The notes: generated from the letters alone by a model not told the origin. Positions 30,771 to 40,291 are shown, numbered from the stretch's first letter. The stretch: 64,000 bases of DNA from Rhizobium croatiense (GCF_019793465.1 NZ_JAILYJ010000001.1:434001-498000); one strand, 5' to 3'. Numbers and translations are program-made.

Positions 30771-30923
30771 GAAGAGGGGACAACCGAGCCATTCTTCCCG
30801 GATCGTTTTCCGCACCCCCGAGCATCCGGTCCTCTACGCTCAGACCGTCCCCGCCACGCCGCGAACTTCTAACTATGGCGGACCTCACATGCGATAGATA
30901 ATCGACACATTGGAGGAGTGGAC

Positions 30924-31648
30924 ATGAACGGTTTGCAGGGTAAAGTCGCGGCCATCAGCGGAGCTGCCTCGGGTATTGGATTGGCGTCGACCGAAGCGAT
31001 CATCTCGGCCGGCGGTACTGTGGTAATGATAGATCGGGACGAGGCGGCGCTGAGTGCTGCCTGCGGCAGGCTGGGAGAGAAGGCGATCGCGCTGCCGCTC
31101 GACCTTCTCAACCCGAAGATTGCGCCGGTCTGCTTGACGGCATTCTCTCGAAAGTCGGTCAGCTCGACATCTTCCATGCCAATGCCGGCACCTATATCGG
31201 CGGAGATCTGGTGGAAGCAAATCTCGACGCGATCGACCGCATGCTCAATCTGAATGTGAACGTGGTCATCAAGAACGTCCGGACGGTCATGCCCCATATG
31301 ATCGAGCGAGGGAGGGGAGACATCATCGTCACCAGTTCGGTCGCGGGCCAAGCCGCGGCTCCATGGGAGCCGGTCTATTCGCCTTCGAAGTGGGCGATGC
31401 ACTGCTTCGTCCAGGCCATGCGGCGGCAGCTCCTGAAGAACGGCATCCGCGTCGGCTCCGTCTCGCCAGGCCCTGTCAGCAGCGCTCTGCTGAAAGACTG
31501 GCCGGAGGAGAACCTACGCAAGGCAAAAGAGGCGGGCGCGCTGATCGAACCTCGAGACGTCGCGGAAGCCGTGCTCTTCATGCTGACCGGGCCGCGCAAC
31601 GTGACCATACGCGACGTGGTGATCCTCCCGAGCTCCTTCGACATCTGA
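30924..31648 (+). pseudogene. Short-chain dehydrogenase/reductase with a one-base deletion
   Basis: The first frame has the SDR cofactor motif SGAASGIGLAS and runs to about 31115. The fold then continues in another frame (LLDGILSKVGQLDIFHANAGTY, with the NAG motif) through the catalytic YSPSK (Tyr/Lys) to the stop at 31648. Restoring one G after ACCCG at 31111-31115 joins them as NPEDCAGLLDG. The combined protein would be about 241 residues, normal for NAD(P)-dependent SDR enzymes of the ribitol-dehydrogenase-like group. GGAGG precedes the ATG. It could be a genuine pseudogene or a sequencing error. Confidence 0.8.
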
Positions 31649-31687
31649 CACGAGGCCGTATCTCCGGAGAGGGCGCGCTCCTGTCCG

Positions 31688-32239
31688 CTAGCGCGGCACA
31701 ACTCCGAAAGGCGATAGCGACAGCAGATCGGGATCTCTCGTCGCCGAAGCCTTCGCCACCTCGGCGTGGCCCATGCTGTAGCCGTAGGACAGGACGCGGA
31801 CGCCGTCGATCATGAAGAACTGCGCCTGATCTAGGCCGGGCCGCAAGGTGCCCGTCACGGTGACGGTCTCATAGATTTTTTCAAGGTGCAGAGGCTCCTG
31901 CGGAACGACGCGAACCAGTTGGTTGGGCGGCGGCGTGGGCATGTGGCTGCAGGCTCCGGCCCAGGGCACCAGCAGGAATTCATAGACGAGATCGCCGTCC
32001 TGATCGATCGGCAGGACGAAGCCCGTCAGTTCGACCGGTTGGCCCTCGTCACGCCAGACGAGGGTTTCGCCCTGCGGGCCGCTGACCGCTTTCGGCGACA
32101 GCGGAACTGTCGCCCTGGCCTGATCGGCCGGCCGCAAGGCGCTCCAGAAAATCGGCTGCGCCGCAGCGAGGGCGCCGGACACCGGCCATGCCGAGCCGAG
32201 CGTGAGCATTGCGAACATCAGGAATTGGTGCTTTTTCAT
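31688..32239 (-). CDS. Exported DUF3299-type protein
   Basis: 183 residues. The signal peptide is clear (MKKHQFLMFAMLTLGSAWPV, cleavage near ALAAA). The mature part contains VELTGFVLPIDQDGD and FLLVPWAGACSHMPTPPPNQ, the hallmark stretch of the DUF3299 family, whose members are periplasmic and of unknown function (possibly metal- or lipoprotein-related). Later elements are VTVTGTL and YSMGHAEV. The ATG at 32239 follows GGGAGATGCG. Convergent with the SDR gene. Confidence 0.78.
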   Translation of the reverse strand: MKKHQFLMFAMLTLGSAWPVSGALAAAQPIFWSALRPADQARATVPLSPKAVSGPQGETLVWRDEGQPVELTGFVLPIDQDGDLVYEFLLVPWAGACSHMPTPPPNQLVRVVPQEPLHLEKIYETVTVTGTLRPGLDQAQFFMIDGVRVLSYGYSMGHAEVAKASATRDPDLLSLSPFGVVPR

Positions 32240-32349
32240 CGCATCTCCCAGGCCGGCCGCTTTAACAGCATTGCCGCTACCCGAGGATGCTAGCCGATCC
32301 CGCTCGGCCGTCAAAGCGCTCGGTGGTGTAGCATCCAACTTAAACCTAA

Positions 32350-32428
32350 CGTCATCCTCGGCCTTGCGCCGAGGATCTGCCGCACCTCAACCGTAGCAGA
32401 TGCTCGGAGCACAAGTCCGCGCATGACG
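32350..32428. repeat. CGTCATCCTCGGCC palindromic repeat, copy 2 (diverged)
   Basis: Starts CGTCATCCTCGGCCTTGCGC and ends GCGCATGACG; the right half has drifted from copy 1 (CTCGGAGCACAAGTCCGCG), breaking that hairpin. Confidence 0.6.
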
Positions 32429-32513
32429 AAAGGGACGCCGGCAGGCATCGTAAGCAATCAAGAGATCCCGTGTAGGGTGGGCACGGGATCTCCCTGCCGG
32501 ATCGGTCGGACCC

Positions 32514-32969
32514 TTACTTCTCCGGCATCATCGAGGAGTGGTGGGAGGTGATCAGCCAGTTCCCGCCCTTGAACTCATAGGTGTAGGTGTAGCGGGCAGG
32601 CACCTTCGAGCCGTCCTTCATGCTGAAGGTGTAGGTGCCGGTGTCGACGGCCCAGTTGCAGCCGGTCTTGATGGTGCGGCTGTCGATATGGCCCTTCGGC
32701 CCCTTTTCCAGGAAGTGCTTGAAATAGTCGATCCGCTCTTCCTGGGTGAAGCGCGGCTTGTTTGCCAGCGTCGCGAGCAGCACGGAGTCCTCGCTGTAGT
32801 TATTGGCGACCTCCTGGGGATTGAGCGTCGCCAGCGAGGCGTTCCAGCGGTCGAAGAGCTTTGCGACCTGTTCTTCGCTCGCCGGCGCGCAGGTCGCCGT
32901 TTCGGTCGCGTTGGCGGACTGGACCTGGACGAAACCGATGACAAGGGCGGCAGCAATGATCGTACGCAT
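32514..32969 (-). CDS. Exported NTF2-like (SgcJ/EcaC, DUF4440-type) protein
   Basis: 151 residues with a signal peptide (MRTIIAAALVIGFVQVQSANA). The mature domain is a compact cone-shaped NTF2-like fold: FDRWNASLATLNPQEVANNY, SVLLATL, then strands ending WLITSHHSSMMP. This ending is typical of the SgcJ/EcaC group, whose enzymatic role is uncertain. AAAGGAAC precedes the ATG. It stands alone, divergent from the kinase gene. Confidence 0.8.
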   Translation of the reverse strand: MRTIIAAALVIGFVQVQSANATETATCAPASEEQVAKLFDRWNASLATLNPQEVANNYSEDSVLLATLANKPRFTQEERIDYFKHFLEKGPKGHIDSRTIKTGCNWAVDTGTYTFSMKDGSKVPARYTYTYEFKGGNWLITSHHSSMMPEK

Positions 32970-33160
32970 GTTTGAGTTCCTTTGTGGCGGTTCCGGGCGA
33001 CATCGCATCGGTCAACCGCATGACCGATAGTTAAGCGCCGGAACACCGCTGCCCCATCTGCCGGGTGGCTTCGATCCGATCTGCCGAACGGCATAGATGA
33101 CATTCCCGCCGGAATGACTATCGTGCCCGCGTCATTCATTTCAGGAGCAGTCCCCGCTGG

Positions 33161-34284
33161 ATGGAGCACAATAGAGATACGGCGCATTCGCCTGATGTGG
33201 CGGAGATGAGGGCGCTTTACCGGGCGGCGGAAGCACGGGCGGCCCGGCTGCGGTTCATCATCGAGACGCGCACCCTGCTCGATGCGCAAGCCTTCGAACG
33301 GCAGCACCCGAGGTCCTGTCGCGGCTTGCCGATTTCGCAGGCGCAACGCTCGCGACACTTACCTTTCCCTCACAGCAAGGAAAGACGCCGACGCAGTTGG
33401 CGATCGGCAAGCCGACCGCCAATGACACCATGCTCTTCGCTTCCGAGGAAGGCTCCGCTCTTTCCCTGACGCTGATCGGCGCGCCCAGGGCGCGCGCTAT
33501 CGACGCCGACGACCGAAAGACGCTGGAGGTGGTGGCGGGGCAGCTCGCCGATGCCTGCCATCTCGAACGGCAGGCGGCGGAGAAGCAGGCGCTGCTCGGC
33601 GATCTCGAACGGCAGCGCAGCGAACTCGCTGCCCTCGTCGCGCAGCTGATCCAGGCGCAGGAGCAGGAAAGGCAGCGGGTGGCGCTTGATCTTCACGACG
33701 GCGCGGCACAGCTTGCCGCCGGCCTCAGCTACCGGCTGCAGGACCTCGCGGCCCGCATCGGCGAGCCGCATGCGCTGAAACCGGAGATCGATCAGCTTGC
33801 GGCGTTGGCCCGCCGATCGGTTGCCGATCTGCGCGCTGCCATCGCCGATCTCCGCCCGCCCGAGCTCGACGATCTCGGCGTCGCCGCGGCGCTCCGCACC
33901 CGCCTCGACGCGATCGACGGCATGGAGGTGGTCGCCGATCTCGATGCCGGCGCCGACCGCTGGCCAGCGTCGACCGGCATCATCTTCTACCGCGTCGCCC
34001 AGGAGGCGATCACCAATGCGCTCAAGCACGCCGAGGCGAGCCGGCTCGTCGTACGCCTTTTCGAGGACGGTGCGGGCCAGGCTCATCTTGAAGTGATCGA
34101 CGACGGCAAGGGTATTGGCGAGGCGCGCCATCCTGAAGTTCAGGGAAGGGGAGCCCGGCTCGGCATTGCCGGCATGCGCGAGCGGCTGGCGCTGCTCGGC
34201 GGCCGTTTCGAGATCGGCGCCGGCGTTTCCGGCGGCACGCATGTCCGCGCCGCAGCGCCGCTCAAGCAGGAGACGGCGGGATGA
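33161..34284 (+). pseudogene. GAF-type sensor histidine kinase (HisKA_3) with N-terminal frameshift
   Basis: The first 50 residues are in one frame; from about 33300 the reading continues in another as AAPEVLSRLADFAGATLATL and on to the stop at 34284. One extra G in GAACGGCAGCA at about 33296-33302 would restore ...FERAAPEVL. The intact part has a GAF-like segment, a coiled coil, the phosphoacceptor helix VALDLHDGAAQLAAG (HisKA_3, conserved His) and an ATPase domain with EAITNALKHAEA, DDGKGIG and GARLGIAGMRERL. It would phosphorylate the LuxR-type regulator encoded next, with which it overlaps by 4 bp. An alternative start in the second frame (TTG 33397) would give a kinase lacking the sensor end. 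Confidence 0.8.
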
Positions 34285-34940
34285 CCGCATCCATTCTCGT
34301 TGCCGACGATCATGATATCGCCCGCGCCGGCCTGATCGCCATGATCGGCGGCCAGGAAGATTTCCATGTCGCCTTCGATGTCCGCGACGGCGCGGAAGCG
34401 GTGGAGGCGGCAGCCCTTCACAAACCGGATCTGGCGCTTCTCGACATCCGCATGCCTCGAATGGACGGCCTGGCGGCCACGCGGGAAATCCGGCGCGTCT
34501 CGCCAGGTACACGCGTCATGATCATCACCATGCATGACAGCCTCGATTATCTCGAAGCGGCGATCGAAGCCGGCGCCACCGGCTATCTGCTGAAGGATGC
34601 GAGCCGGGAGGATATTCTGCGCACGATCCGCAGCGTGCTCGAAGGCGACGCCTTCTTCGACGGCCCGCTGGTCGCAAGGCTGTTGAAGCGCGCCGCCACC
34701 AAACCGCAGACCAGCGCCAGCGCATTGAAGACGCTGACCGTGCGCGAGCGCGAAGTGCTGATCAAGGTGGCCGAGGGCCTGACAAACAAGGAGATCGGCC
34801 GGGCGCTGAAGATTTCGCCCGGCACGGTCAAGATCCATGTCGAGCGCATCATCGCCAAACTCGGGGCCGGCGACCGCACGCAGGCCGCCGTCATGGCGGT
34901 GCGCGGCGGGCTGGTGCAGACAGCCAAGGATGAGCAATGA
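34281..34940 (+). CDS. NarL/LuxR-type response regulator
   Basis: 219 residues. The receiver domain begins SILVADDHDIARAG with acidic pocket residues and the phosphoacceptor Asp in LALLDIRMPRMDG; the switch Lys is in GYLLKDAS. The C-terminal LuxR helix-turn-helix reads LTVREREVLIKVAEGLTNKE then IGRALKISPGTVKIHVERI. The ATG overlaps the kinase stop (ATGA) and its own stop overlaps the next kinase start, so three signalling genes are translationally coupled. Confidence 0.94.
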   Translation: MTASILVADDHDIARAGLIAMIGGQEDFHVAFDVRDGAEAVEAAALHKPDLALLDIRMPRMDGLAATREIRRVSPGTRVMIITMHDSLDYLEAAIEAGATGYLLKDASREDILRTIRSVLEGDAFFDGPLVARLLKRAATKPQTSASALKTLTVREREVLIKVAEGLTNKEIGRALKISPGTVKIHVERIIAKLGAGDRTQAAVMAVRGGLVQTAKDEQ

Positions 34941-36853
34941 TGCTGCGCTTCGCCGACCTGCCGCTTCGGGCAAAGGGCATCGTCATCATCATGGTGCCGC
35001 TGGCGCTGCTCTTGGCCGCTCTCGCCTCGGTCTTCATCGCCGACCGGCAGAGCCGTATTGCCGAGGACCAGGTGCGGGTGACGCTGGAGATTCAGTCCGG
35101 CATTCAGGAGCTGCATGCCCTGATTGCCGAAGCGGCGACCGCCATGCGCGGCTATCTCCTGACCGGCAGGAGCGACTTTCTCGATCCCTTCAACCGCGCA
35201 GAGGACAGACTGCCCGTCGTGCTCGACGAGGTCGGCCGGCGCTTACGCGATGAAGAGCAGAAGGCCCGCCTCGAGCGCATCCGCGCCCTGGTGGATGCCA
35301 AAGTCGACCGTCTGCAACTCCTGAAACAGGCCGACATCCTGCGCGCCGGCGGGCGCGAGGATCTGGCGGCCAAGCTCATCGAGGGCAAGCAGGTGCTCGA
35401 CATGCTGCGGCAGGAGATCGACGCGATGAACCGGCGCGAGGCCGATCTCCTCAACGCCAGAACGCAGGCCGCCGACCGGGTCCGCACCCTGTCGCGCAGC
35501 CTGATGATCGCCGCCGGCTTTCTCGGCTTTGCCGGCGCGCTCGTCGCCGTCTTCCTGTTTTCGGCGAGCATCGTGCGCCGCGTCCACGCGCTGAAAGCCG
35601 AGGCGCACCGCCTCTCGCGAGGGGAAGTCGTGACATCGGCCGATCCCTTCCGCGATGAGCTCGGCAATCTCGGACAGGCACTCGCGGATGCGAGCGTGCT
35701 TCTGAAAAAACGCGAGGCCGACCTGACCGAGAGCGAGGAACGCTTCCGCCAGCTGGTCGAGGGCGTCAGCGATTACGGCATCTTCGGGCTCGATCCCGAT
35801 GGGCGGGTGGTGAGCTGGAATGCCGGCGCAGAGCGGATCACCGGCTACCAGGCCGAAGAGATCGTCGGCCAGCATTTCTCCCGCTTTTATCCCGCCGCGA
35901 CCAGGGAGACGTTTCCGGGAGAAGAGCTTTCAAAGGCAGCCCTGCACCGCCGCACCGAAGCGGAGGGCTGGCGCCTGCGCAAGGATGGCTCGCGCTTCTG
36001 GTCGCATGTCGTGGTCACCGCCCTTCACGACGAGACGGGCCGGCTGCGCGGCTTTTCCAAGATCACCCGCGACATTACCGAGCGCAAGCAGTTCGAGGAG
36101 GCGCTGCTTGCCGCCCGCGAAGATGCGGTGCGCGCCAGCAATGCCAAGAGCGAATTCCTGTCGCGCATGAGCCATGAGCTGCGCACGCCGCTGAATTCCG
36201 TGCTCGGCTTCGCCCAGCTTCTGGAAATGGACGTCACCGACGGCGAATCCCGGGAGAGCGTCGCGCAGATATTGCGCGCCGGCCGGCACCTGCTGAGCCT
36301 GATCGACGAGGTTCTCGACATGGCGCGGATCGAGGCCGGGCGCATGGATCTTGCCGTCGAAGCGCAGCCCGTCGCCGAGGTGATCGAGGAAGCCGTGGCA
36401 CTCGCAAAGCCGCTCTGCGGCAAGCAACAGATCCGCATCGAGATCATCGAGGCCGAGACGGATCTGACGGCGCTCGCCGACCGCCGGCGTCTCCTCCAGG
36501 TGTTCCTCAACCTGCTCTCCAATGCGGTGAAATATAATCGCCCGCAGGGCAGCGTGACCGTCAGCCACCGGGCGCTCGACGACCGCATCCGCATCGAGGT
36601 CAGCAATACCGGCCCCGGCATTCCGGCCGAGCGCGTCGCGCGGCTGTTCACCCCCTTCGACCGGCTGGGCGCCGAGCGCATCAGCCAGGAGGGAACCGGC
36701 CTCGGGCTGGCGCTCTCGAAACACCTGATCGACGCCATGGGCGGCACGCTCGGCTTCACCAACCGGGCGGGCGGCGCGACGTTCCACATCAATCTCCCGC
36801 GTGCGCCCGCGGCGATGCGGGGCGCAGAGGCGCAAGACGTCGCGGTGCCGTAA
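34937..36853 (+). CDS. CHASE3-HAMP-PAS sensor histidine kinase
   Basis: 638 residues. TM1 is at 15-36, then a CHASE3 periplasmic/helical sensor (about 40-175, with the typical MRGYLLTGRSDFLDPF), TM2 at 188-212, HAMP (about 212-262) and PAS (about 265-385, ending ITRDITERKQFEEAL). The HisKA domain has His413 in FLSRMSHELRTPLNSVLGFA. The HATPase domain carries NLLSNAVKYN and GTGLGLALS. It is an inner-membrane kinase with two sensory inputs. It overlaps the response regulator gene by 4 bp and is followed, after a repeat, by a single-domain receiver that is a plausible partner. Confidence 0.95.
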   Translation: MMLRFADLPLRAKGIVIIMVPLALLLAALASVFIADRQSRIAEDQVRVTLEIQSGIQELHALIAEAATAMRGYLLTGRSDFLDPFNRAEDRLPVVLDEVGRRLRDEEQKARLERIRALVDAKVDRLQLLKQADILRAGGREDLAAKLIEGKQVLDMLRQEIDAMNRREADLLNARTQAADRVRTLSRSLMIAAGFLGFAGALVAVFLFSASIVRRVHALKAEAHRLSRGEVVTSADPFRDELGNLGQALADASVLLKKREADLTESEERFRQLVEGVSDYGIFGLDPDGRVVSWNAGAERITGYQAEEIVGQHFSRFYPAATRETFPGEELSKAALHRRTEAEGWRLRKDGSRFWSHVVVTALHDETGRLRGFSKITRDITERKQFEEALLAAREDAVRASNAKSEFLSRMSHELRTPLNSVLGFAQLLEMDVTDGESRESVAQILRAGRHLLSLIDEVLDMARIEAGRMDLAVEAQPVAEVIEEAVALAKPLCGKQQIRIEIIEAETDLTALADRRRLLQVFLNLLSNAVKYNRPQGSVTVSHRALDDRIRIEVSNTGPGIPAERVARLFTPFDRLGAERISQEGTGLGLALSKHLIDAMGGTLGFTNRAGGATFHINLPRAPAAMRGAEAQDVAVP

Positions 36854-36861
36854 GTCTCCTC

Positions 36862-36979
36862 CGTCATGCTCGGCCTTGTGCCGAGCATCGGACCACGATA
36901 ATTGCTTGGCGGAAAAACATCTATGTTCAGAAACTTAATTGGGCCGGCGTAGATCCTCGGCACAAGGCCGAGGATGACG
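36862..36979. repeat. CGTCATGCTCGGCC palindromic repeat, copy 3 (two facing halves)
   Basis: Left half CGTCATGCTCGGCCTTGTGC / right half ending GGCCGAGGATGACG, separated by about 60 bp of unrelated AT-richer DNA. Each half forms its own hairpin. It lies between the CHASE3 kinase and the receiver gene. Confidence 0.65.
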
Positions 36980-36995
36980 TCGCGGGTTTGCGTCC

Positions 36996-37463
36996 ATGGC
37001 TGATACCACCGATATCCTGCGCGCCTCGACGATCCTGATCGTCGATGACGAGCCCGCCAATGTTTCGCTGCTGGAACGCATCCTCAAGCGCGAGGGCTTT
37101 ACGGCGCTGATCTGCACCACCGAGCCGCGCGAGGCCCTGCGGCTCTTCCGCGAGCATACCGTCGATCTCGTGCTGCTCGACCTGATGATGCCCGACCTCG
37201 ACGGCTTCGCGCTGCTCGAGACCTTCGCAAGGCTCATCCCCGACGACAGCTACCTGCCGATTCTGGTGCTGACCGCCGATGCGACCCTGCCGACGCGCCG
37301 GCGCGCGCTGTCCCTAGGCGCGAAGGATTTCCTGACCAAGCCCTTCGACGCGATCGAGGCGGTCCTGCGCATCTTCAACCTGCTCGAAACCCGCATCCTG
37401 ACGCTGGAGCTTTCCAGGCACGGACTGGCGACGCCGAAAACGGAACGTCCGCGCATCGATTGA
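36996..37463 (+). CDS. Single-domain response regulator (receiver only)
   Basis: 155 residues. ILIVDDEPANVSLLERIL carries the acidic pair, VLLDLMMPDLDGF the phosphoacceptor Asp, VLTADA the switch Thr, and DFLTKPFD the conserved Lys. No output domain follows; the tail of about 25 residues is polar. Such receivers pass phosphate on or act by protein contact. Its place directly after the CHASE3/PAS kinase suggests it is the kinase's target. Confidence 0.9.
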   Translation: MADTTDILRASTILIVDDEPANVSLLERILKREGFTALICTTEPREALRLFREHTVDLVLLDLMMPDLDGFALLETFARLIPDDSYLPILVLTADATLPTRRRALSLGAKDFLTKPFDAIEAVLRIFNLLETRILTLELSRHGLATPKTERPRID

Positions 37464-37509
37464 TCCGTGTCGCCGATCCGTGCTCAGATTCGGCGGGTCC
37501 AATCTCAGG

Positions 37510-38103
37510 TCAGGGATTGACCCAGCGGCAATAGGAGAGGGCGCCGGCTTCGTCATAGCCGAATAATGCTCTGCGATTGTCCTGCTGCCGCAACTGGAAC
37601 CAATCCAGCGTCCGAGCTCTAAAGATCAAGACGCCGAAGCGCGCCTTTGCCTCTGCCTCATCCGCAGGCTCCGCCGCCGTGTCGATCGTTTCGAAGGCGC
37701 GTTCGTCCCCGGGCGGGCCGCCCGTATATGTAATCCTTGTCCCCGCGGGCAACCTGTCCCATGCGGCGTCAGCCCCTCCGCTTCCCGGCCCATGAAGCTC
37801 GACCTTTCCCTGAAGCCTAAGTTGCAGCCGGCTTTCGGCGCTGAAGCCGAGGACCGTGACATGAGGATTTGTGAAAAGCTCCTGCCATTTCGGGCTGCGC
37901 GTATCCGTATGAAATTCGAGACGCCGCGCCGATCGTTCGGCCGCACGCAGCACGACCATGCGCGCCTGCGGCCTCGTCTCGGCGTCGACGGAGCAGAGGT
38001 TGAGATAGCGGAAACCCGACTGCGGATCCGCCGCAGCCGTTTCGAGCTCCGCCCATGCCGCGGCGTCGATATCGGTCAGATCCACCGGCAGGTCCCAGGT
38101 CAA
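37510..38103 (-). CDS. Pyridoxamine 5'-phosphate oxidase-like FMN protein
   Basis: 197 residues of the split-barrel FMN family (HugZ/Alr4036 side). RPQARMVVLRAAERSARRLE with FHTDTRSPKWQEL forms the FMN-phosphate site, and the C-terminus WFQLRQQDNRRALF resembles the PNPOx C-terminal dimer motif. The substrate may be pyridoxamine phosphate or another small reductant. The start overlaps the stop of the SDR gene upstream on the same strand by 4 bp, so they are coupled. Confidence 0.83.
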   Translation of the reverse strand: MTWDLPVDLTDIDAAAWAELETAAADPQSGFRYLNLCSVDAETRPQARMVVLRAAERSARRLEFHTDTRSPKWQELFTNPHVTVLGFSAESRLQLRLQGKVELHGPGSGGADAAWDRLPAGTRITYTGGPPGDERAFETIDTAAEPADEAEAKARFGVLIFRARTLDWFQLRQQDNRRALFGYDEAGALSYCRWVNP

Positions 38104-38804
38104 ACGGAACGGGCGATGCCGCCGTCGACGCGGATGTTCTGGCCGGTGATATAGCCCGCCCCCTCGGACAGAAGGAAGGCAATGGTGGCCGCGATTTCCT
38201 CGCTGGTGCCGTAGCGGCCCATCGGAACGCTGTCGCGCCGCTCGTCGGTGGCGGGCAGGCTGTCGATCCAGCCGGGCAGGACGTTGTTCAGGCGGATGTT
38301 TTTGGCCGCATAACTATCCGCGAAGATCTTGGTGAAGCTTGCCAGTCCCGCCCGGAAGACGGCCGAGGTCGGGAACATCGGCGAGGGTTCGAAAGCCCAT
38401 GCCGTCGAGATATTGACGATAGCGCCGCCGCCCTGCCTCTCCATGATCGGCGCCACCAGCCGGATCGGACGCACCGCGCTCAGGAAATATACCTCCATGC
38501 CCTTGTGCCAATCCTCGTCGGAGATGTCGAGGATCGGCGCGCGCGGACCGTGGCCGGCGGAATTGACCAGCGCGTCGATGCGCCCCCATCGCCCCATCGA
38601 GAGATCGACGAGCCGCTTCATATCGTCGTTGGACTGGTTGGAGCCGGTGACGCCGACGCCGCCGAGTTCCTTTGCCAACGCCTCGCCTTTGCCGGAGGAT
38701 GACAGAATGGCGACACGGTAGCCGTCCGCAGCGAGCTTCCGCGCGGCTGCGGCGCCCATGCCGGATCCGCCTGCGGTGATGAGAGCGACTTTTTCTTCAG
38801 ACAT
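38100..38804 (-). CDS. Short-chain dehydrogenase/reductase
   Basis: 234 residues. The cofactor motif TAGGSGMGAAAA (about 10-21) and NSAGHGPRAP, the NxAG motif, are clear. The catalytic Tyr position is unusual: the region after NISTAWAFEPSPMFPTSAVF lacks the canonical YxxxK, so catalysis may be altered. The C-terminus GYITGQNIRVDGG is typical. CGGAGATTTCA precedes the ATG at 38804. It is coupled to the FMN protein and divergent from the LysR gene, its likely regulator. Confidence 0.85.
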   Translation of the reverse strand: MSEEKVALITAGGSGMGAAAARKLAADGYRVAILSSSGKGEALAKELGGVGVTGSNQSNDDMKRLVDLSMGRWGRIDALVNSAGHGPRAPILDISDEDWHKGMEVYFLSAVRPIRLVAPIMERQGGGAIVNISTAWAFEPSPMFPTSAVFRAGLASFTKIFADSYAAKNIRLNNVLPGWIDSLPATDERRDSVPMGRYGTSEEIAATIAFLLSEGAGYITGQNIRVDGGIARSV

Positions 38805-38910
38805 TGAAATCTCCGACTGCTGAGTTTGCGAAGCATTATGCCAGATATGCTCTCTGCTTTCGCGCGAGAAAGAAACATGCGAGACTGTAGAAAATCTACT
38901 GGATGAGCCA

Positions 38911-39759
38911 ATGATCCAATCCCGCCGCGCGCTGCCGCCGTTGAATGCCTTGCGCGCCTTCGAGGCTTCGGGCCGCAGGCTGAATTTCCGCGCCGCCGCC
39001 CAGGAACTCGGCGTCACGCAGGGTGCGATCGCCCAGCAGGTCCGCGCGCTGGAAGATCAGCTCGGCCTCATGCTGTTCCAGCGCCTGCCTCGCGGCCTTG
39101 CGCTGACCGCGCAGGGTGCGGCCTACCTCTCTGATGTGACCCGCGCCTTCGATATGCTTGGCGAAGCGACCGGACGGCTCCTGGCGCGGCCGGAAACCGT
39201 GACGATCAGCGTCACCCCGACCGTCGCCGCCAAGCTTTTGATCCCGCGCCTCGCCGAGCTCTACAGCGCCCTTCCCGACGTGGATCTGAGGACGGTCGCC
39301 ACCGAGGCGCTGTCGGATTTCGACCGCGACCAGGTGGATATTGCCGTGCGCCTGACCAGCCAGGCTTTCCCGGCAACGCTGGAGGCGAGGCTGCTGTTCC
39401 GCCAGGAACTGGTCGCGGTCGCGAGCCCGCATCTGGTCAAGGGCCTTACCCTCCCCTTGAGCGGCGAAGAACTTTGCAAGCTGCCGCTCCTGCATGACTC
39501 GCACGATCGCTGGGGGATGTTCCTCCGAATCCGGGAGAAGCTGCCGGGCGCGGCCTTCAACCACACGACACTGGCGCTGGATGCAGCACTTGCCGGCCAG
39601 GGCGTGGTGCTCGCCTGCCGGGCTTTCGTGGCGGCCGATCTCGAGGCCGGGCGGCTGGTGCAGGTGACGAATGCGACGGCGACCATCGGCGCCGATTACT
39701 TTCTCGTCCGCAAACGCTCATCATCGCCGCGAAAGGCCGTCGACGCGGTGTGGGACTGA
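38911..39759 (+). CDS. LysR-type regulator (GcvA-like)
   Basis: 282 residues. The helix-turn-helix LNFRAAAQELGVTQGAIAQQ is followed by a periplasmic-binding-like effector domain starting VTISVTPTVAAKLLIPRLAEL. The opening LPPLNALRAFEASGRRLNF is typical of the GcvA/AmpR branch. It is divergent from the SDR-FMN pair with about 106 bp between starts, the usual geometry for a LysR regulator and its target. Confidence 0.92.
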   Translation: MIQSRRALPPLNALRAFEASGRRLNFRAAAQELGVTQGAIAQQVRALEDQLGLMLFQRLPRGLALTAQGAAYLSDVTRAFDMLGEATGRLLARPETVTISVTPTVAAKLLIPRLAELYSALPDVDLRTVATEALSDFDRDQVDIAVRLTSQAFPATLEARLLFRQELVAVASPHLVKGLTLPLSGEELCKLPLLHDSHDRWGMFLRIREKLPGAAFNHTTLALDAALAGQGVVLACRAFVAADLEAGRLVQVTNATATIGADYFLVRKRSSSPRKAVDAVWD

Positions 39760-39829
39760 TGCTCGACGCGTCTGTCACTCGCCTGATCGCGGAATGATCG
39801 AGGCCGGCCGTCAGCCGGCCCCATCATTT

Positions 39830-40291
39830 TCAGAACATGGTGTTCTTGTTGGCGGCCTCTTTCGGAACCGCTTGGATTACATCCCAGTGCTCGACAATCT
39901 TGCCGTCCTTGACGCGGAAAATATCGACGATCGCCTGGCCGCGGTCGTCAGTGCCGTTCGTCGCATGCACATGCAGCCAGACGAGATCGCCGTCGGCCGC
40001 AGTGCGAACGATTTCTGCCTTCGATTGAGGGTTTTCCTTGAAGAAGCCGGTGAAGAAGGACACGAGAGGTTTCTTCCCATCGGGAACCTGAGGATTGTGC
40101 TGCCGATAATCGTCCGCGACGACTGAAGCGGCCTCGAGATCATGGCTGTTGAAGAAGCGATCGTAGAACTCCACCACTAGCTTCCGGTTGGCTTCCTCGA
40201 CCTTCAAATCCCGAGAGGCGGCAAAAGCGCCGGAAGGCATGGCGATGCCCGCCAGAACGGCGAGTGCGCAAAGCGATTTCCCGAATGTCAT
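39830..40291 (-). CDS. Exported SnoaL-like/NTF2 protein
   Basis: 153 residues with a signal peptide (MTFGKSLCALAVLAGIAMPS, cleavage near AFAA). The mature part is a SnoaL-like fold: VVEFYDRFFNSHDLEAASVV, YRQHNPQVPDG, DLVWLHVHAT, then VDIFRVKDGKIVEHWDVIQ. The Asp/His pattern is that of polyketide-cyclase-like proteins, often of unknown substrate. Divergent from the HxlR regulator 141 bp away, which may control it. Confidence 0.85.
   Translation of the reverse strand: MTFGKSLCALAVLAGIAMPSGAFAASRDLKVEEANRKLVVEFYDRFFNSHDLEAASVVADDYRQHNPQVPDGKKPLVSFFTGFFKENPQSKAEIVRTAADGDLVWLHVHATNGTDDRGQAIVDIFRVKDGKIVEHWDVIQAVPKEAANKNTMF

Noticed and set aside
33370..34512. 380-codon minus-strand frame over the kinase and response-regulator genes
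   Set aside because: Opposite strand carries HisKA_3, HATPase and receiver motifs; this frame has none.
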